From contig NZ_FQWD01000006.1 in NCBI RefSeq assembly GCF_900129565.1, positions 248,001 through 312,000 on the forward strand: a stretch of 64,000 nt of DNA, written 5' to 3'. Origin of the DNA: Marisediminitalea aggregata. Its GTDB lineage: Bacteria; Pseudomonadota; Gammaproteobacteria; Enterobacterales; Alteromonadaceae. Position 1 is the stretch's first letter; each line of letters begins with the position of its first letter. The position numbers and the translations under genes were made by a program. This document shows, in pieces, positions 35,868 through 44,601 of the stretch. The notes under the pieces are model-generated. The model worked only from the letters and a program-made list of their open reading frames with translations, was not told where the DNA came from and ran no database searches.

Positions 35868-36986
35868 ATGCAAAATAATAAAGACAACGGATCGCAAAAA
35901 TCAGAAAAGCGCGCACATTTAGCGCTAATGCCAGACAGGCATTTCTTTCACACCATTAAACAGCATGGCCCAATGAGCCGTGCATCCATTGCAAAATTAA
36001 CCGGCATTTCAAGACCGACGATATCTGAGTCTGCACAACGTCTGGTAAAGCTTGGACTGGTAAACGAAACAAAGCGAAAAACACAAAATAAACAAGGCCG
36101 GGCCGGTATTATTTATGAAATCAACGCGTCAAAAGGCATTATTCTGGCTTTGGCGATTGACGTAAAACAAATACAGCTCAGGCTGACCAATCTGGCGCTG
36201 GGTGTAATTCGCGACCAGAGCTTTACCATTGACCCAGGCTGGGACAAGCAGGACTTTATTAAAGCGATAATTCAAATCGTTGAACTGTCGCTTAACGATC
36301 AGCAAGCGCCTTTACTGGCAATTGGTGTATCGGTAGCCACACCGGTAAATACTACAACCGGTGAAATTATCGCACTGCCCTTTTCCCAATTCACGGTGAT
36401 CCACGAGATTAACTTCAAACACCTTCTCCATAGTCATTTTCAGTGCCCTGTCACCATAGATAATAACGTGAACTGGGCAACGCTGGCAGAAAAGGCCAAC
36501 GGCATTGCCAGACACGAATCCGACTTTGTGTTCATTTACTTTGGTGAAGGTATTGGTGGCGGTGTGTATTTCGACAATCACCTGATTCGTGGCGCAGCGG
36601 GTATGGCCGGTGAATTGGGTCATATCATGATTGAAGAAGGCGTTAACCTGCAGGATTATGTGCACAAACACAAATTACAGGAAGCGCTCGAAGCCGGCGA
36701 TGACCTGACCACACACCCTGCCCTCATCATTATTTCCCGCATCATTGCTTCCATGGCAACAATAATGAACCCAAATATGTTTGTATTAGGTGGCCCGCTC
36801 ACCAAATACCCTACGTTTATACCAGCCATTATTGCGCTAACGCGGCCGCAACTGTTTACCCCAACGCTTATTGTTGCCAGTGAAGCGCCTAATTTCGCAC
36901 CGCTCAATGGTGTTGAGGCCGGAACCTACGACCTGGCGCTGGCAGAATTCGGGCTACCAGCTCCAGACGACCTAGCGATTAAGTGA
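35868..36986 (+). CDS. ROK family transcriptional regulator (NagC/XylR-like)
   Basis: A 372-residue protein with an N-terminal winged helix (GPMSRASIAKLTGISRPTISESAQRLVKLGLV) and a ROK sugar-kinase-like domain: AIGVSVATPVN, TIDNNVNWATLAE, YFGEGIGGGVYFD and MAGELGHIMIEE. The CxCGxxGC zinc motif that normally follows GELGH is absent; EEGVNLQDYVHKHK stands there instead. The kinase-like pocket probably still binds a sugar. It is divergent from the TonB receptor and is the obvious candidate to control that cluster, which suggests a glycan- or sugar-derived inducer. Confidence 0.9.
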   Translation: MQNNKDNGSQKSEKRAHLALMPDRHFFHTIKQHGPMSRASIAKLTGISRPTISESAQRLVKLGLVNETKRKTQNKQGRAGIIYEINASKGIILALAIDVKQIQLRLTNLALGVIRDQSFTIDPGWDKQDFIKAIIQIVELSLNDQQAPLLAIGVSVATPVNTTTGEIIALPFSQFTVIHEINFKHLLHSHFQCPVTIDNNVNWATLAEKANGIARHESDFVFIYFGEGIGGGVYFDNHLIRGAAGMAGELGHIMIEEGVNLQDYVHKHKLQEALEAGDDLTTHPALIIISRIIASMATIMNPNMFVLGGPLTKYPTFIPAIIALTRPQLFTPTLIVASEAPNFAPLNGVEAGTYDLALAEFGLPAPDDLAIK

Positions 36987-37084
36987 TTCGAATACCGGCC
37001 ATTTGCGTTTTCGGTTTAGCTGACAGTCAGTTTCCGGTAGCTCCTACTTTGAAAGAAAAGCGCGACCTGCCTCTCGCTTAAAAG

Positions 37085-37102
37085 GGGGCGACAATGCGCC
37101 CC
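37085..37102. terminator. GC-rich hairpin after the ROK gene
   Basis: GGGGCG at 37085-37090 pairs with CGCCCC at 37097-37102 around a 6-nt loop, in the gap between convergent ROK and gntP genes. There is no clear T-run, so it is weak. Confidence 0.35.
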
Positions 37103-37136
37103 AATCAGAATTACCGCCGAACTACCTTCAGTACCA

Positions 37137-38489
37137 CTAGAACAACCAACTCAATAATGCAGCCAGCATAAAGGCTATGCTACCTAGCAATGTTTCCATC
37201 ACAGTCCAGGTTTTCAGAGTGGTTTTTTCGTCCATTTCAAGCAGTCTTGATACCAGCCAAAACCCGGAGTCGTTAACGTGAGACAACACGGTTGCACCAC
37301 CGGCTATGGCAATAACAATGCAACATAAGTCCATGGCCGACAGGCCAGTTTGCGCAGACACAACCGGTGCCAGTAAAGCCGCAGTGGTGGTTAAGGCTAC
37401 CGTTGCTGAACCTTGTGCCACCCGAATACAAGAAGACAACACAAATGCCGCAACGATAATGGGGAGCCCGGTATCGGCCAGCAGTTCAGCAAGGGCATTA
37501 CCAATCCCAGATGCCCGAAGCACGCCGCCGAACATACCGCCAGCACCAGTAATTAAAATCACTGCGCACAATGGACCGAGCGCATCGTTACACAAAGACT
37601 CCAGTTGCGTACGCGTAAACTGCACGCGTAACAACCACAACGTTAGCAATAAGGTAATTAACAGCGCGACAGGCGTCTTACCCAATACCCGAATAGCCGA
37701 CAGCGCGTCATTGGGCGTTAATACGCCTGACGTTAGCAAAGTATTGGCCACGGTATCCAGTGAAATCAGTAGAAAAGGCGTCAGCAGAATAGCCAGCACC
37801 CGGCTAAAGGAAGGGGTTGTTTTGGTGGTGTTCGCCATTGACTGAGAGGTAAACCACGCCGGGACAGGCAGTCTAAATGTTGTACCCGCATATAAACCAT
37901 ACAAATAGCCGCCCAGGTACCAGGTAGGGATCGCAACGAGCACGCCAACCAGCAGCAATAAACCCATATTTACGCCGAGCAAATCAGCAGCGGCCACAGG
38001 CCCTGGGTGCGGCGGTACAAACGCATGCATTACCGCAAACGCCCCGGCAGCGGGTAACACCAACGACAGCGTCGATATGGCTAGCTTTCGCGCGACAGTC
38101 AGCAATATCGGCATCATCACAATTAAACCGGCGTCAAAGAAAATCGGGAAGCCAAACAGCAAAGACGCAACGCCCAATGCTAACGGCGCCCGTTGTTCAC
38201 CGAATAAATCAACCAGACGTTTTGCCAGGACTTCAGCTCCACCACTGGCATCCAGTAATTTACCGATCATGCCACCCAACCCGACAAGCAATGCCACCGC
38301 AGCCAGTGTCCCGCCAAACCCGGATAGCATGACAGGCACTATGTCGGCTGTATTTACACCGCTGAATACGGCTGTTATCAAACTCACCAATATTAATGCA
38401 ATAAATGCATGCATGCGCACAACAATCACCAGAAACATCAATGTTAGTATCATTGCCAGCCCGGTAAACAGTAACATCCCCTGCTCCAC
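37137..38489 (-). CDS. gntP: Gluconate:H+ symporter, GntP family
   Basis: A 450-residue inner-membrane permease with about 12-14 hydrophobic segments. Family motifs are GFGGTLAAVALLVGLGGMIGKLL, GFPIFFDAGLIVMMPI, AFVPPHPGPVAAA and RVAQGSATVALTT, with SHVNDSGFW near the C-terminus. It imports gluconate for phosphorylation by the divergent gluconokinase. The GTG at 38489 has GAGGAGA at proper spacing on the minus strand and is preferred over the internal ATG at 38477. The promoter region holds a GntR-type operator. Confidence 0.93.
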   Translation of the reverse strand: MEQGMLLFTGLAMILTLMFLVIVVRMHAFIALILVSLITAVFSGVNTADIVPVMLSGFGGTLAAVALLVGLGGMIGKLLDASGGAEVLAKRLVDLFGEQRAPLALGVASLLFGFPIFFDAGLIVMMPILLTVARKLAISTLSLVLPAAGAFAVMHAFVPPHPGPVAAADLLGVNMGLLLLVGVLVAIPTWYLGGYLYGLYAGTTFRLPVPAWFTSQSMANTTKTTPSFSRVLAILLTPFLLISLDTVANTLLTSGVLTPNDALSAIRVLGKTPVALLITLLLTLWLLRVQFTRTQLESLCNDALGPLCAVILITGAGGMFGGVLRASGIGNALAELLADTGLPIIVAAFVLSSCIRVAQGSATVALTTTAALLAPVVSAQTGLSAMDLCCIVIAIAGGATVLSHVNDSGFWLVSRLLEMDEKTTLKTWTVMETLLGSIAFMLAALLSWLF

Positions 38490-38541
38490 GTAATTCTCCT
38501 CACCTACTTAAACTATTGCGCAAATTGTGATTTACATTCTG

Positions 38542-38556
38542 TGTAGCATGGCTACA
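38542..38556. promoter_or_regulatory. 15-bp palindrome next to the GntR operator
   Basis: TGTAGC and GCTACA flank ATG at 38542-38556, ending exactly where the GntR box begins. It may be a second operator or part of a promoter spacer. No factor was identified. Confidence 0.4.
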
Positions 38557-38572
38557 ATGTTACGCATAACAT
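38557..38572. promoter_or_regulatory. GntR-type operator between gntP and gntK
   Basis: ATGTTACGCATAACAT is a 6-4-6 palindrome that fits the E. coli GntR/IdnR box (ATGTTA...TAACAT). It lies in the shared promoter region and probably lets GntR repress both divergent genes until gluconate binds. Confidence 0.85.
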
Positions 38573-38611
38573 TAAGATAAACATTTTTTTAACAACAAAC
38601 AAGTGGCAGGT

Positions 38612-39148
38612 ATGACTTTATCCAATCAATCCGGGCTAAACCGCTGTATTGTCGTAATGGGCGTCAGTGGAAGTGGGAAAAGCAGTGTTGCAGAGCAGCT
38701 CGCCGAGCGGTGCAACGCGGTTTTCATAGATGGAGATGATCTACATCCTGCTCACAATATCGAAAAAATGGCCAAAGGCGAACCACTCACCGACGAAGAC
38801 AGAGCCCCCTGGCTTCATGAAATATGCGCGCAGAGCAATAAATATCTGGCTTCGGGTGAAAATGTCGTTGTCGTATGTTCTGCATTGAAGTACAGCTATC
38901 GCCATGTCTTCCGTCAACACATTGCGAATCTGACTTTTGTATTTTTGCAGGGCGACTACACACTCATCGAAAAGCGAATGACCGCGCGTCAGGGCCACTT
39001 TATGAAGGCCGGTATGTTAAAAAGTCAGTTTGAAACCCTCGAACCTCCCGGCGAAATGGAAAACGATGTCATTTCTATCGACATTTCAGCCCCGTTACAT
39101 GAGGTAGTGCAGCAGGCTTACCAACTGTTGCCGTTAATAAGCGAGTAG
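38612..39148 (+). CDS. gntK: Gluconokinase
   Basis: A 178-residue kinase making 6-phosphogluconate from gluconate and ATP. The P-loop is VMGVSGSGKSSVAEQL. Family motifs are FIDGDDLHP, NIEKMAKGEPLTDEDRAPWL, VVCSALKYSYRHVFR and GHFMKAGMLKSQFETLEPP. The ATG at 38612 is chosen; a GTG at 38603 is possible. Its 3' end overlaps that of the convergent gntR by 31 bases. The product would enter the Entner-Doudoroff or pentose-phosphate pathway; edd/eda are not in the window. Confidence 0.95.
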   Translation: MTLSNQSGLNRCIVVMGVSGSGKSSVAEQLAERCNAVFIDGDDLHPAHNIEKMAKGEPLTDEDRAPWLHEICAQSNKYLASGENVVVVCSALKYSYRHVFRQHIANLTFVFLQGDYTLIEKRMTARQGHFMKAGMLKSQFETLEPPGEMENDVISIDISAPLHEVVQQAYQLLPLISE

Positions 39149-40116
39149 CCTAAATCATACGTAGAGGTTGCACTGCGCTTGCCGTTTACTGCATCAATAA
39201 GCAGCTGTGCGCTTTTATTACCCATTTCTTCGCGCGGTGTCACAACACTGGTGAGTTTGGGTTTCATCGCCTGGCCAATATCCAACGCATTAAAACCGAC
39301 GACGGCCATATCCGCCGGAATACGGATGCCCTTCTCCATACAATATTGCATTGCACCAATAGCAAGATCGTCATTGGTGCAAAACACCCCATCTACACGA
39401 CTGTAATTATCCAGAGCCTGCCTCATTAACGCCTGCCCTTGCGTAAAACTGGAATGAAATGGCGTTGCAACACTGGATGGTGTCAGCCCGGCTTCCCACA
39501 TAGCCTGTTCGTAGCCCTGCTGCCTCAGACGTGTTCTATTGTCGAGCCGTGCGGCGAGGTAGATAACATGGCGACAGCCCCGCTTGAGCATTTCGCTAAC
39601 CGTCTCGTAGGATGCCTGGCGGTGATCCATTCCAACCGCCATATCCAGTGGCACGTCCGGGATTTCCATCGCTTCCACCACAGGAATACCAGACTGTTTA
39701 ATCATATTGATGGTTTTAGGGGTGTGCGTAGTTTCACACAAAATCAGACCATCAACGCGATAAGACAACAACATGGCTACCTTGCGTTCTTCAACACGCG
39801 GGTCATACCCCGTGTGCGCAAGCAAGATATCAAAACCCGCTGGTTGAGTGATGGATTCAACCCCTTCAACCAAAGAAGAGAAAACCTGATTGGATAACGA
39901 GGGGATCACAACGCCGATAGTTTTGCTTATGGCTTTTGACATCAATGCCGGTGCCCTGTTTTGTACAAAGCCCTGCGTTTCAACGATATTCGCAATCCGC
40001 TCTCTGGTGGCTTTAGCAACGCGCTCAGGCTCTCGAAAATAACGCGAGACCGTCATTTTCGTAATACCAAGTTCGTCTGCAATATCTTGAAGTGTCAGTG
40101 TTTTCTTTTTATTCAT
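39118..40116 (-). CDS. gntR: Gluconate operon repressor GntR (LacI family)
   Basis: A 332-residue LacI-family repressor. The DNA-binding domain is TLQDIADELGITKMTVSRYF with the hinge-helix region ALMSKAISKTIGVVIP. The periplasmic-binding-like core contains RVDGLILCETTHTP, GCRHVIYLAAR, VDGVFCTNDDLAIGAMQYC and VVGFNALDIGQ. It would bind gluconate or 6-phosphogluconate. Matching operators occur in front of gntP/gntK and in its own promoter, so it is autoregulated. Confidence 0.93.
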   Translation of the reverse strand: MNKKKTLTLQDIADELGITKMTVSRYFREPERVAKATRERIANIVETQGFVQNRAPALMSKAISKTIGVVIPSLSNQVFSSLVEGVESITQPAGFDILLAHTGYDPRVEERKVAMLLSYRVDGLILCETTHTPKTINMIKQSGIPVVEAMEIPDVPLDMAVGMDHRQASYETVSEMLKRGCRHVIYLAARLDNRTRLRQQGYEQAMWEAGLTPSSVATPFHSSFTQGQALMRQALDNYSRVDGVFCTNDDLAIGAMQYCMEKGIRIPADMAVVGFNALDIGQAMKPKLTSVVTPREEMGNKSAQLLIDAVNGKRSATSTYDLGYSLINGNSW

Positions 40117-40137
40117 AGCGCCTCCGCAACAACCAGT

Positions 40138-40153
40138 ATGTTACAAGTAACAT
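40138..40153. promoter_or_regulatory. GntR operator in the gntR promoter
   Basis: ATGTTACAAGTAACAT, a perfect 16-bp palindrome, lies 21 bases upstream of the gntR start codon. It shares the ATGTTAC...TAACAT arms with the box between gntP and gntK. Negative autoregulation is expected. Confidence 0.88.
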
Positions 40154-40164
40154 TTTAAGTAAAG

Positions 40165-40689
40165 CTATTGCTGGGCGTGTTGTTGGCGTGATAGAGCCTG
40201 CTCAAAAGCAAGCATCACATCCCTGTCGGTAAGATAAAACGTAATTGAAAGCGATGCCGCGTAAACTGATGCCACACTGATTGCGATATCAGCGGCTTGT
40301 TTATGGGGATACCCGTAAACACCACAGGAAATTGCCGGTACCGCAATGGTGGTACATCCCAGTTTCAGCGCGAGTTTAAAGCTATTGGTATAAGCACGGG
40401 CAAGTGTTTCAGCGGGTTCAGGATCGCGGGCATAAATAGGGCCCACTGTGTGAATAACGTAACGGGCAGAGAGTTTACCGGCTTCGGTATACCTGGCTTC
40501 ACCGAACGAGCAACGGATGCCATCGACATCAGGAATTTGCTTGCAAGCTGCCAGCAAAGCCGGTCCTGCAGCCCGATGTATAGCACCGTCAACGCCCCCG
40601 CCTCCCAATAACTGCGGGTTCGCCGCATTTATTATGGCGTCCACGTTGGCAAGGGTGATGTCGCCGGCAAACAAGGATACAGACATCAT
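40165..40689 (-). CDS. Macro domain ADP-ribose-binding hydrolase (YmdB-like)
   Basis: A 174-residue macro domain protein. Signatures are VDAIINAANPQLLGGGGVDGAIHRAAG (ADP-ribose binding Asn and glycine loop), CSFGEARYTEAGKL, VIHTVGPIY and IAVPAISCGVYGYP. Such proteins remove ADP-ribose from acidic residues or deacetylate O-acetyl-ADP-ribose. The ATG at 40689 (or the next codon) follows a GGAG ribosome site; the longer frame to 40740 runs into the upstream gene. It begins 10 bases after the FMN-binding gene and ends the fatty-acid/cell-envelope transcript. Confidence 0.9.
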   Translation of the reverse strand: MMSVSLFAGDITLANVDAIINAANPQLLGGGGVDGAIHRAAGPALLAACKQIPDVDGIRCSFGEARYTEAGKLSARYVIHTVGPIYARDPEPAETLARAYTNSFKLALKLGCTTIAVPAISCGVYGYPHKQAADIAISVASVYAASLSITFYLTDRDVMLAFEQALSRQQHAQQ

Positions 40690-40699
40690 CGAGCTCCGG

Positions 40700-41263
40700 T
40701 TAAGGAATAATGGTTTCGAGTTGCCATTGTTCACCGTCAAGGCGGTAACGTTCCCGGGTTTGCGGATTGCCCTTCAAACTCAGGTAATCGACATTGGAAA
40801 TATCCAGTCTCACCACCCCAAACTGCGATGGTGGCTTGTCTGTAGCAGTCTGTTCCGCGACCAACGCTTGTTCTGGATTTGCCCGCAATTCACCGGGCTT
40901 GCCCCACAAAAACTGCGCCTTGGCGGGCTCAGATAATCGCTCCCAGTGCTGTTTACACAAGGCCTCATCACTTTCCATGGTCAACAGCGCACAACTCACC
41001 GTAAAGCGATACTGCTCTCGGGTTTTCGCGATGTACCAACACACCGCTGCATGAGGATTGTGTTGAAGGTCTTGCCACTTTTGACTGCGGGTATCGGTGA
41101 TCAACCACAAGGCATCCCGATTTTCATCCAGTCCTCTGCAAACCACGGTGCGATTGTGTAAACTGCCATCGGGTGACTGCGTGGCCAGCTGAAAATAGCG
41201 ACTTTCCGGCGTGCTGCGAGTTTGATACAGACTCTTTACCAGACGCTGCCGCCAGACACTCAT
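40700..41263 (-). CDS. FMN-binding pyridoxamine-phosphate-oxidase-like protein (Alr4036 family)
   Basis: A 187-residue split-barrel flavoprotein. SRYFQLATQSPDGSLHNRTVVCRG and WLITDTRSQKWQDLQHNP are FMN-binding signatures, and SQFGVVRLDISNVDYLSLKG closes the domain. The PdxH C-terminal dimer segment is not obvious, so it is placed in the Alr4036-like group rather than true PdxH. Its start overlaps the tatD stop by 4 bases (ATGA). Substrate unknown. Confidence 0.8.
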   Translation of the reverse strand: MSVWRQRLVKSLYQTRSTPESRYFQLATQSPDGSLHNRTVVCRGLDENRDALWLITDTRSQKWQDLQHNPHAAVCWYIAKTREQYRFTVSCALLTMESDEALCKQHWERLSEPAKAQFLWGKPGELRANPEQALVAEQTATDKPPSQFGVVRLDISNVDYLSLKGNPQTRERYRLDGEQWQLETIIP

Positions 41264-42051
41264 GCGCTTGCTACTTTCTCAGTTGAAGTTGCCAACGAAA
41301 ACAGGCGGTAAAAATTCGCCGTCGTTGCTTCGGCCAGGGCTTTTGTCGAAATACCCCGTAAGTTAGCAATAAATTCAGCAACCTCAACCACGTAACCGGG
41401 CTGATTCGGCTTACCGCGATACGGAACTGGTGCCAACCACGGAGAGTCGGTTTCGATGAGCATCCGCTCAAGGGGAATCGCTTTGGCCACTTCCTGTAAT
41501 TCAGCGGCAGATTTAAAGGTCACAATGCCCGACAAGGATATGTAAAACCCAAGCTCGATGGCAGCTTCTGCCATTGCAAGATCTTCTGTAAAGCAGTGCA
41601 ATACGCCCTGCGTGCCGGGTGCAAGGTGTGCTTTTAATAGTTCAATGGTTTCCTGACGCGCGTCACGGGTATGAATGATCAGTGGTTTACCCGTTTCATT
41701 GGCCACTCGGATGTGATCAATAAACGACTGTACCTGTACCTCCCGGGTATCTGCACTGTAGTAATAATCGAGGCCGGTTTCACCAATCGCGACGACCTTG
41801 TCATCGCTGGCTGCGGCAAGCAACGCTTCGTAACTGCAGGCTTCATCCTGATGTAACGGGTGCACACCACACGACACAGAGACATCATCAAACTCAGCGA
41901 CCGTTTCTACCATCATTGGGTAATCATTGACAGAGACAGACACACACAAAAAGTGTTCTACACCGCGACGGCGGGCAAAATCCAGCGTTTCGCGCAATGC
42001 TTCAGGTGATTTGTCTAAACGATCTAAATGACAATGTGAGTCAACAAACAA
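41260..42051 (-). CDS. ycfH: TatD family metal-dependent hydrolase (YcfH)
   Basis: A 263-residue TIM-barrel hydrolase of the TatD DNase/deoxyribonuclease group. Metal motifs are VDSHCHLDRL, GETGLDYYY, IIHTRDARQETIEL, VLHCFTED and METDSPWL-like LIETDSPWLAPVPYRGK. The start is a TTG at 42051, supported by AGAGG six bases before it; MFVDSHCHLD aligns with the E. coli YcfH start. It lies 10 bases after holB, as in E. coli. Confidence 0.93.
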   Translation of the reverse strand: MFVDSHCHLDRLDKSPEALRETLDFARRRGVEHFLCVSVSVNDYPMMVETVAEFDDVSVSCGVHPLHQDEACSYEALLAAASDDKVVAIGETGLDYYYSADTREVQVQSFIDHIRVANETGKPLIIHTRDARQETIELLKAHLAPGTQGVLHCFTEDLAMAEAAIELGFYISLSGIVTFKSAAELQEVAKAIPLERMLIETDSPWLAPVPYRGKPNQPGYVVEVAEFIANLRGISTKALAEATTANFYRLFSLATSTEKVASA

Positions 42052-42061
42052 AATTGGCCTC

Positions 42062-42967
42062 TTACTGTTGAATAAGTTGAGAAAAGAGTTGGGTTAGCAG
42101 CAATGTTTTGTTGATTCCCGGGTGCTGAGCCCGCCGGGCAAACCCGATACATTGCTGATACCGCTCGAAGTCACTGCTACGTAACTGCGCGCGATACTGA
42201 TCATGATAATACTGCTGGCACCAGTCAATAACGAGTTCTGCACTGCCCTGCCACTTAGCCGCAATTGCCGTGATATCGGCTTTGCCCGACAACATGTCAG
42301 CCAAACCATCGGTAAATTCACGATAGGACAAACCCGCTTCATCCTGCAGCGCACTCAACACTCTGAGTGGCGCATTGCCATAGGCTTGCAACAGCGCTTC
42401 TGTCACGTCAAAGTCGCCCTGAGTAGCGAGCCAGTTTAAACTTTGGCTAACGGACGGCAACGCAAGTTGATGTTTTTCACAGCGACTTAAGATGGTAGGC
42501 AACAACGCGTTAAGATTACTGGTGATTAGGATTAAGTACGTGTTGTCGGTGGGCTCTTCGAGGGTTTTAAGTAACGCATTCGAGGCCGCCTCGGTCATCT
42601 TGTCGGCCACCGGTATCAACAACACTTTGTGACGCCCTATCTGAGCGGTGGAATTTAACTTGGCGATACCACTTCGAATAGCGTCAACACCAAGTTGTTT
42701 TTCACTCTCTAACACATGATGGTCAGGATGAGTCCCGGCACTGACGAGCTTGCAACTTTGACATTGTCCGCACTCCCCCTGCTCCGAGGGCTGCAAGCAC
42801 AACAGTCCTTTCATCAAAGCATTGGCTAACTGGCGTTTACCAATCCCTTCAGGACCGCTCAACAATAAACCGTGGTGCAAACTGTGCTGTAAAAAGCGCT
42901 GCATTAAGGCCTGGCGGGTCGATACCAGCCAGGGCAGTAAATGTTCAGACGCGGCTTCAGTGATCAT
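42062..42967 (-). CDS. holB: DNA polymerase III subunit delta prime
   Basis: A 301-residue clamp-loader subunit of the AAA+ class. GPEGIGKRQLANALM is the degenerate P-loop, followed by the zinc finger in CLQPSEQGECGQCQSCKL. Sensor region ITSNLNALLPTILSRCEKH has the SRC motif. It helps load the sliding clamp on DNA. ATG overlaps the tmk stop by 4 bases. Confidence 0.95.
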   Translation of the reverse strand: MITEAASEHLLPWLVSTRQALMQRFLQHSLHHGLLLSGPEGIGKRQLANALMKGLLCLQPSEQGECGQCQSCKLVSAGTHPDHHVLESEKQLGVDAIRSGIAKLNSTAQIGRHKVLLIPVADKMTEAASNALLKTLEEPTDNTYLILITSNLNALLPTILSRCEKHQLALPSVSQSLNWLATQGDFDVTEALLQAYGNAPLRVLSALQDEAGLSYREFTDGLADMLSGKADITAIAAKWQGSAELVIDWCQQYYHDQYRAQLRSSDFERYQQCIGFARRAQHPGINKTLLLTQLFSQLIQQ

Positions 42968-43581
42968 TGCAGAAATTGCTCCACCACTTCTTTTACCTGC
43001 TGGTGTACATCGGGCATTGCCTGCATTGCGCTTATAGTAACAATGCTGTCATCCTGCTCAGCCAGTGCCTGATAGCGAGCACGGGTACGCTCGAAAAACG
43101 CCAGACCGGACAACTCTATGCGGTCCAGTTCGCCACGACCTCGGGCCCGGGCCAGGCCGGTTGCCGGCTCCACATCCAGATACAGGGTTAAGTCCGGGCT
43201 AAAGCCTTTTAACGTCAGGTCCCGCAGTGTTGTAAGGGTTGTTTGCGAAATTCCGCGCCCGCCGCCCTGGTATGCCTGCGACGATAAATCATGGCGGTCG
43301 CCAATTACCCAGGTATCGTTCGCCAATGCTGGCTTGATTACATTCGCCAACAATTGCGCCCGCGCTGCGTACATCAGCATTAATTCGGTTTCTTCAACCA
43401 CGGTTTCCTGCCAGTTCTGCTTTACACATTCACGAATGGCTTCGGCCATAGGCGTACCACCGGGCTCTCGGGTGGTTATGGTCTTGTGTCCTTTTGCATT
43501 CACTAACGTCTCAATCAGTGCAATCACCGAGCTTTTCCCTGCGCCCTCAAGGCCTTCAACAACTATAAACTTTCCGCTCAT
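42964..43581 (-). CDS. tmk: Thymidylate kinase
   Basis: A 205-residue kinase that converts dTMP to dTDP. P-loop EGLEGAGKSSVIALIE, TTREPGGTPMAEAIR, the DRHDLSSQAYQGGGRGI segment and LDVEPATGLARARGRGELDRIE lid region are present. It lies between mltG (6-base gap) and holB (4-base overlap), the standard arrangement. Confidence 0.96.
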   Translation of the reverse strand: MSGKFIVVEGLEGAGKSSVIALIETLVNAKGHKTITTREPGGTPMAEAIRECVKQNWQETVVEETELMLMYAARAQLLANVIKPALANDTWVIGDRHDLSSQAYQGGGRGISQTTLTTLRDLTLKGFSPDLTLYLDVEPATGLARARGRGELDRIELSGLAFFERTRARYQALAEQDDSIVTISAMQAMPDVHQQVKEVVEQFLQ

Positions 43582-43587
43582 GGGCGA

Positions 43588-44601
43588 TCACTTATCCTCT
43601 TTCTTTAACTGGTACTGCCTGACCGCCTGATTGTGCGCCTGCAGCGTGGCCGAAAACACATGGCTGCCGTCGCCTTTTGCCACAAAATACAAATCTTCAG
43701 TCACTTCCGGCAGCAAGGCCGCTTCTACTGCCGCTTTACCAATCATCGCAATGGGCCCGGGTGGCAGGCCTTTGTGCACGTATGTGTTGTAAGGCGTGTC
43801 TTCCCGAAGGTGCTTGCGCGTTAGATTGCCGTCGAAGCGGTCGCCAAGGCCATAAATAACGGTGGGGTCAGTTTGCAGACGCATATTGCGCTCAAGACGA
43901 TTCACAAACACACCCGCAATATGCATGCGCTCGAATTCAAGCGCGGTCTCTTTTTCAATAATCGACGCCATAATCAACACTTCAAACGGCGCGTTGTAAG
44001 GCAATCCACCCAGGCGTTGTTCCCACCGTTTCAGCAAAAATGCCTGCATGGCGTCTGACGCTCGCTGCACAATTTCGCTCGCTTTGGTACCGTTGGTGAA
44101 ATGGTATGTATCGGCCAGTAACAACCCTTCCAGCGATGTAACTGGCTGTTTGGCATAAGGTTGCCAGCTATCCAGAATGGGCTGCAGTTGCTCAGCGGTC
44201 AGATCATTGTCTAACCATTCACTGTCTGCCAGTGTTTGCAGCCACTGGTCAAAAGTCAGTCCTTCTATCAGCGTAATGTCATATTGCACTTCTTGCCCCG
44301 AAGCCAGCAACGAGAACACCGCTTCAAGATTACTACCGGGTTGAATTTCGTAAGTACCGGCACGAATATGTGTGTCTCTGGCTACCAGCTTCAACCATAC
44401 TCTGGCCACACGGCGAGACATGGGGAGCCAGCCTTTTTGTTCGAAATCGTTAATGGTGGCTATCGCAGACTGTCCGGCAGGCAAGGTATAGTGTACGGCC
44501 TCTTCAACCAGTAAGGGTTTGTTCGTCTGATACTGAAACCAACCGTTCAGTGTCATAACGGTAGCGACCAGCAATAGCACCAGAATAATAAACTTACGCA
44601 C
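43588..44601 (-). CDS. mltG: Endolytic peptidoglycan transglycosylase MltG
   Basis: A 337-residue YceG-family inner-membrane protein that cuts nascent glycan strands. One N-terminal membrane helix (RKFIILVLLLVATVMTLNGW) precedes a LysM-like part and the catalytic domain with IMASIIEKETALEFERMHIAGVFVNRL, LQTDPTVIYGLG and YNTYVHKGLPPGPI. The Glu of EKET is the expected catalytic residue. A GTG at 44601 with AGGA upstream is preferred; a TTG at 44631 would add ten polar residues. It overlaps pabC by 8 bases. Confidence 0.94.
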   Translation of the reverse strand: MRKFIILVLLLVATVMTLNGWFQYQTNKPLLVEEAVHYTLPAGQSAIATINDFEQKGWLPMSRRVARVWLKLVARDTHIRAGTYEIQPGSNLEAVFSLLASGQEVQYDITLIEGLTFDQWLQTLADSEWLDNDLTAEQLQPILDSWQPYAKQPVTSLEGLLLADTYHFTNGTKASEIVQRASDAMQAFLLKRWEQRLGGLPYNAPFEVLIMASIIEKETALEFERMHIAGVFVNRLERNMRLQTDPTVIYGLGDRFDGNLTRKHLREDTPYNTYVHKGLPPGPIAMIGKAAVEAALLPEVTEDLYFVAKGDGSHVFSATLQAHNQAVRQYQLKKEDK

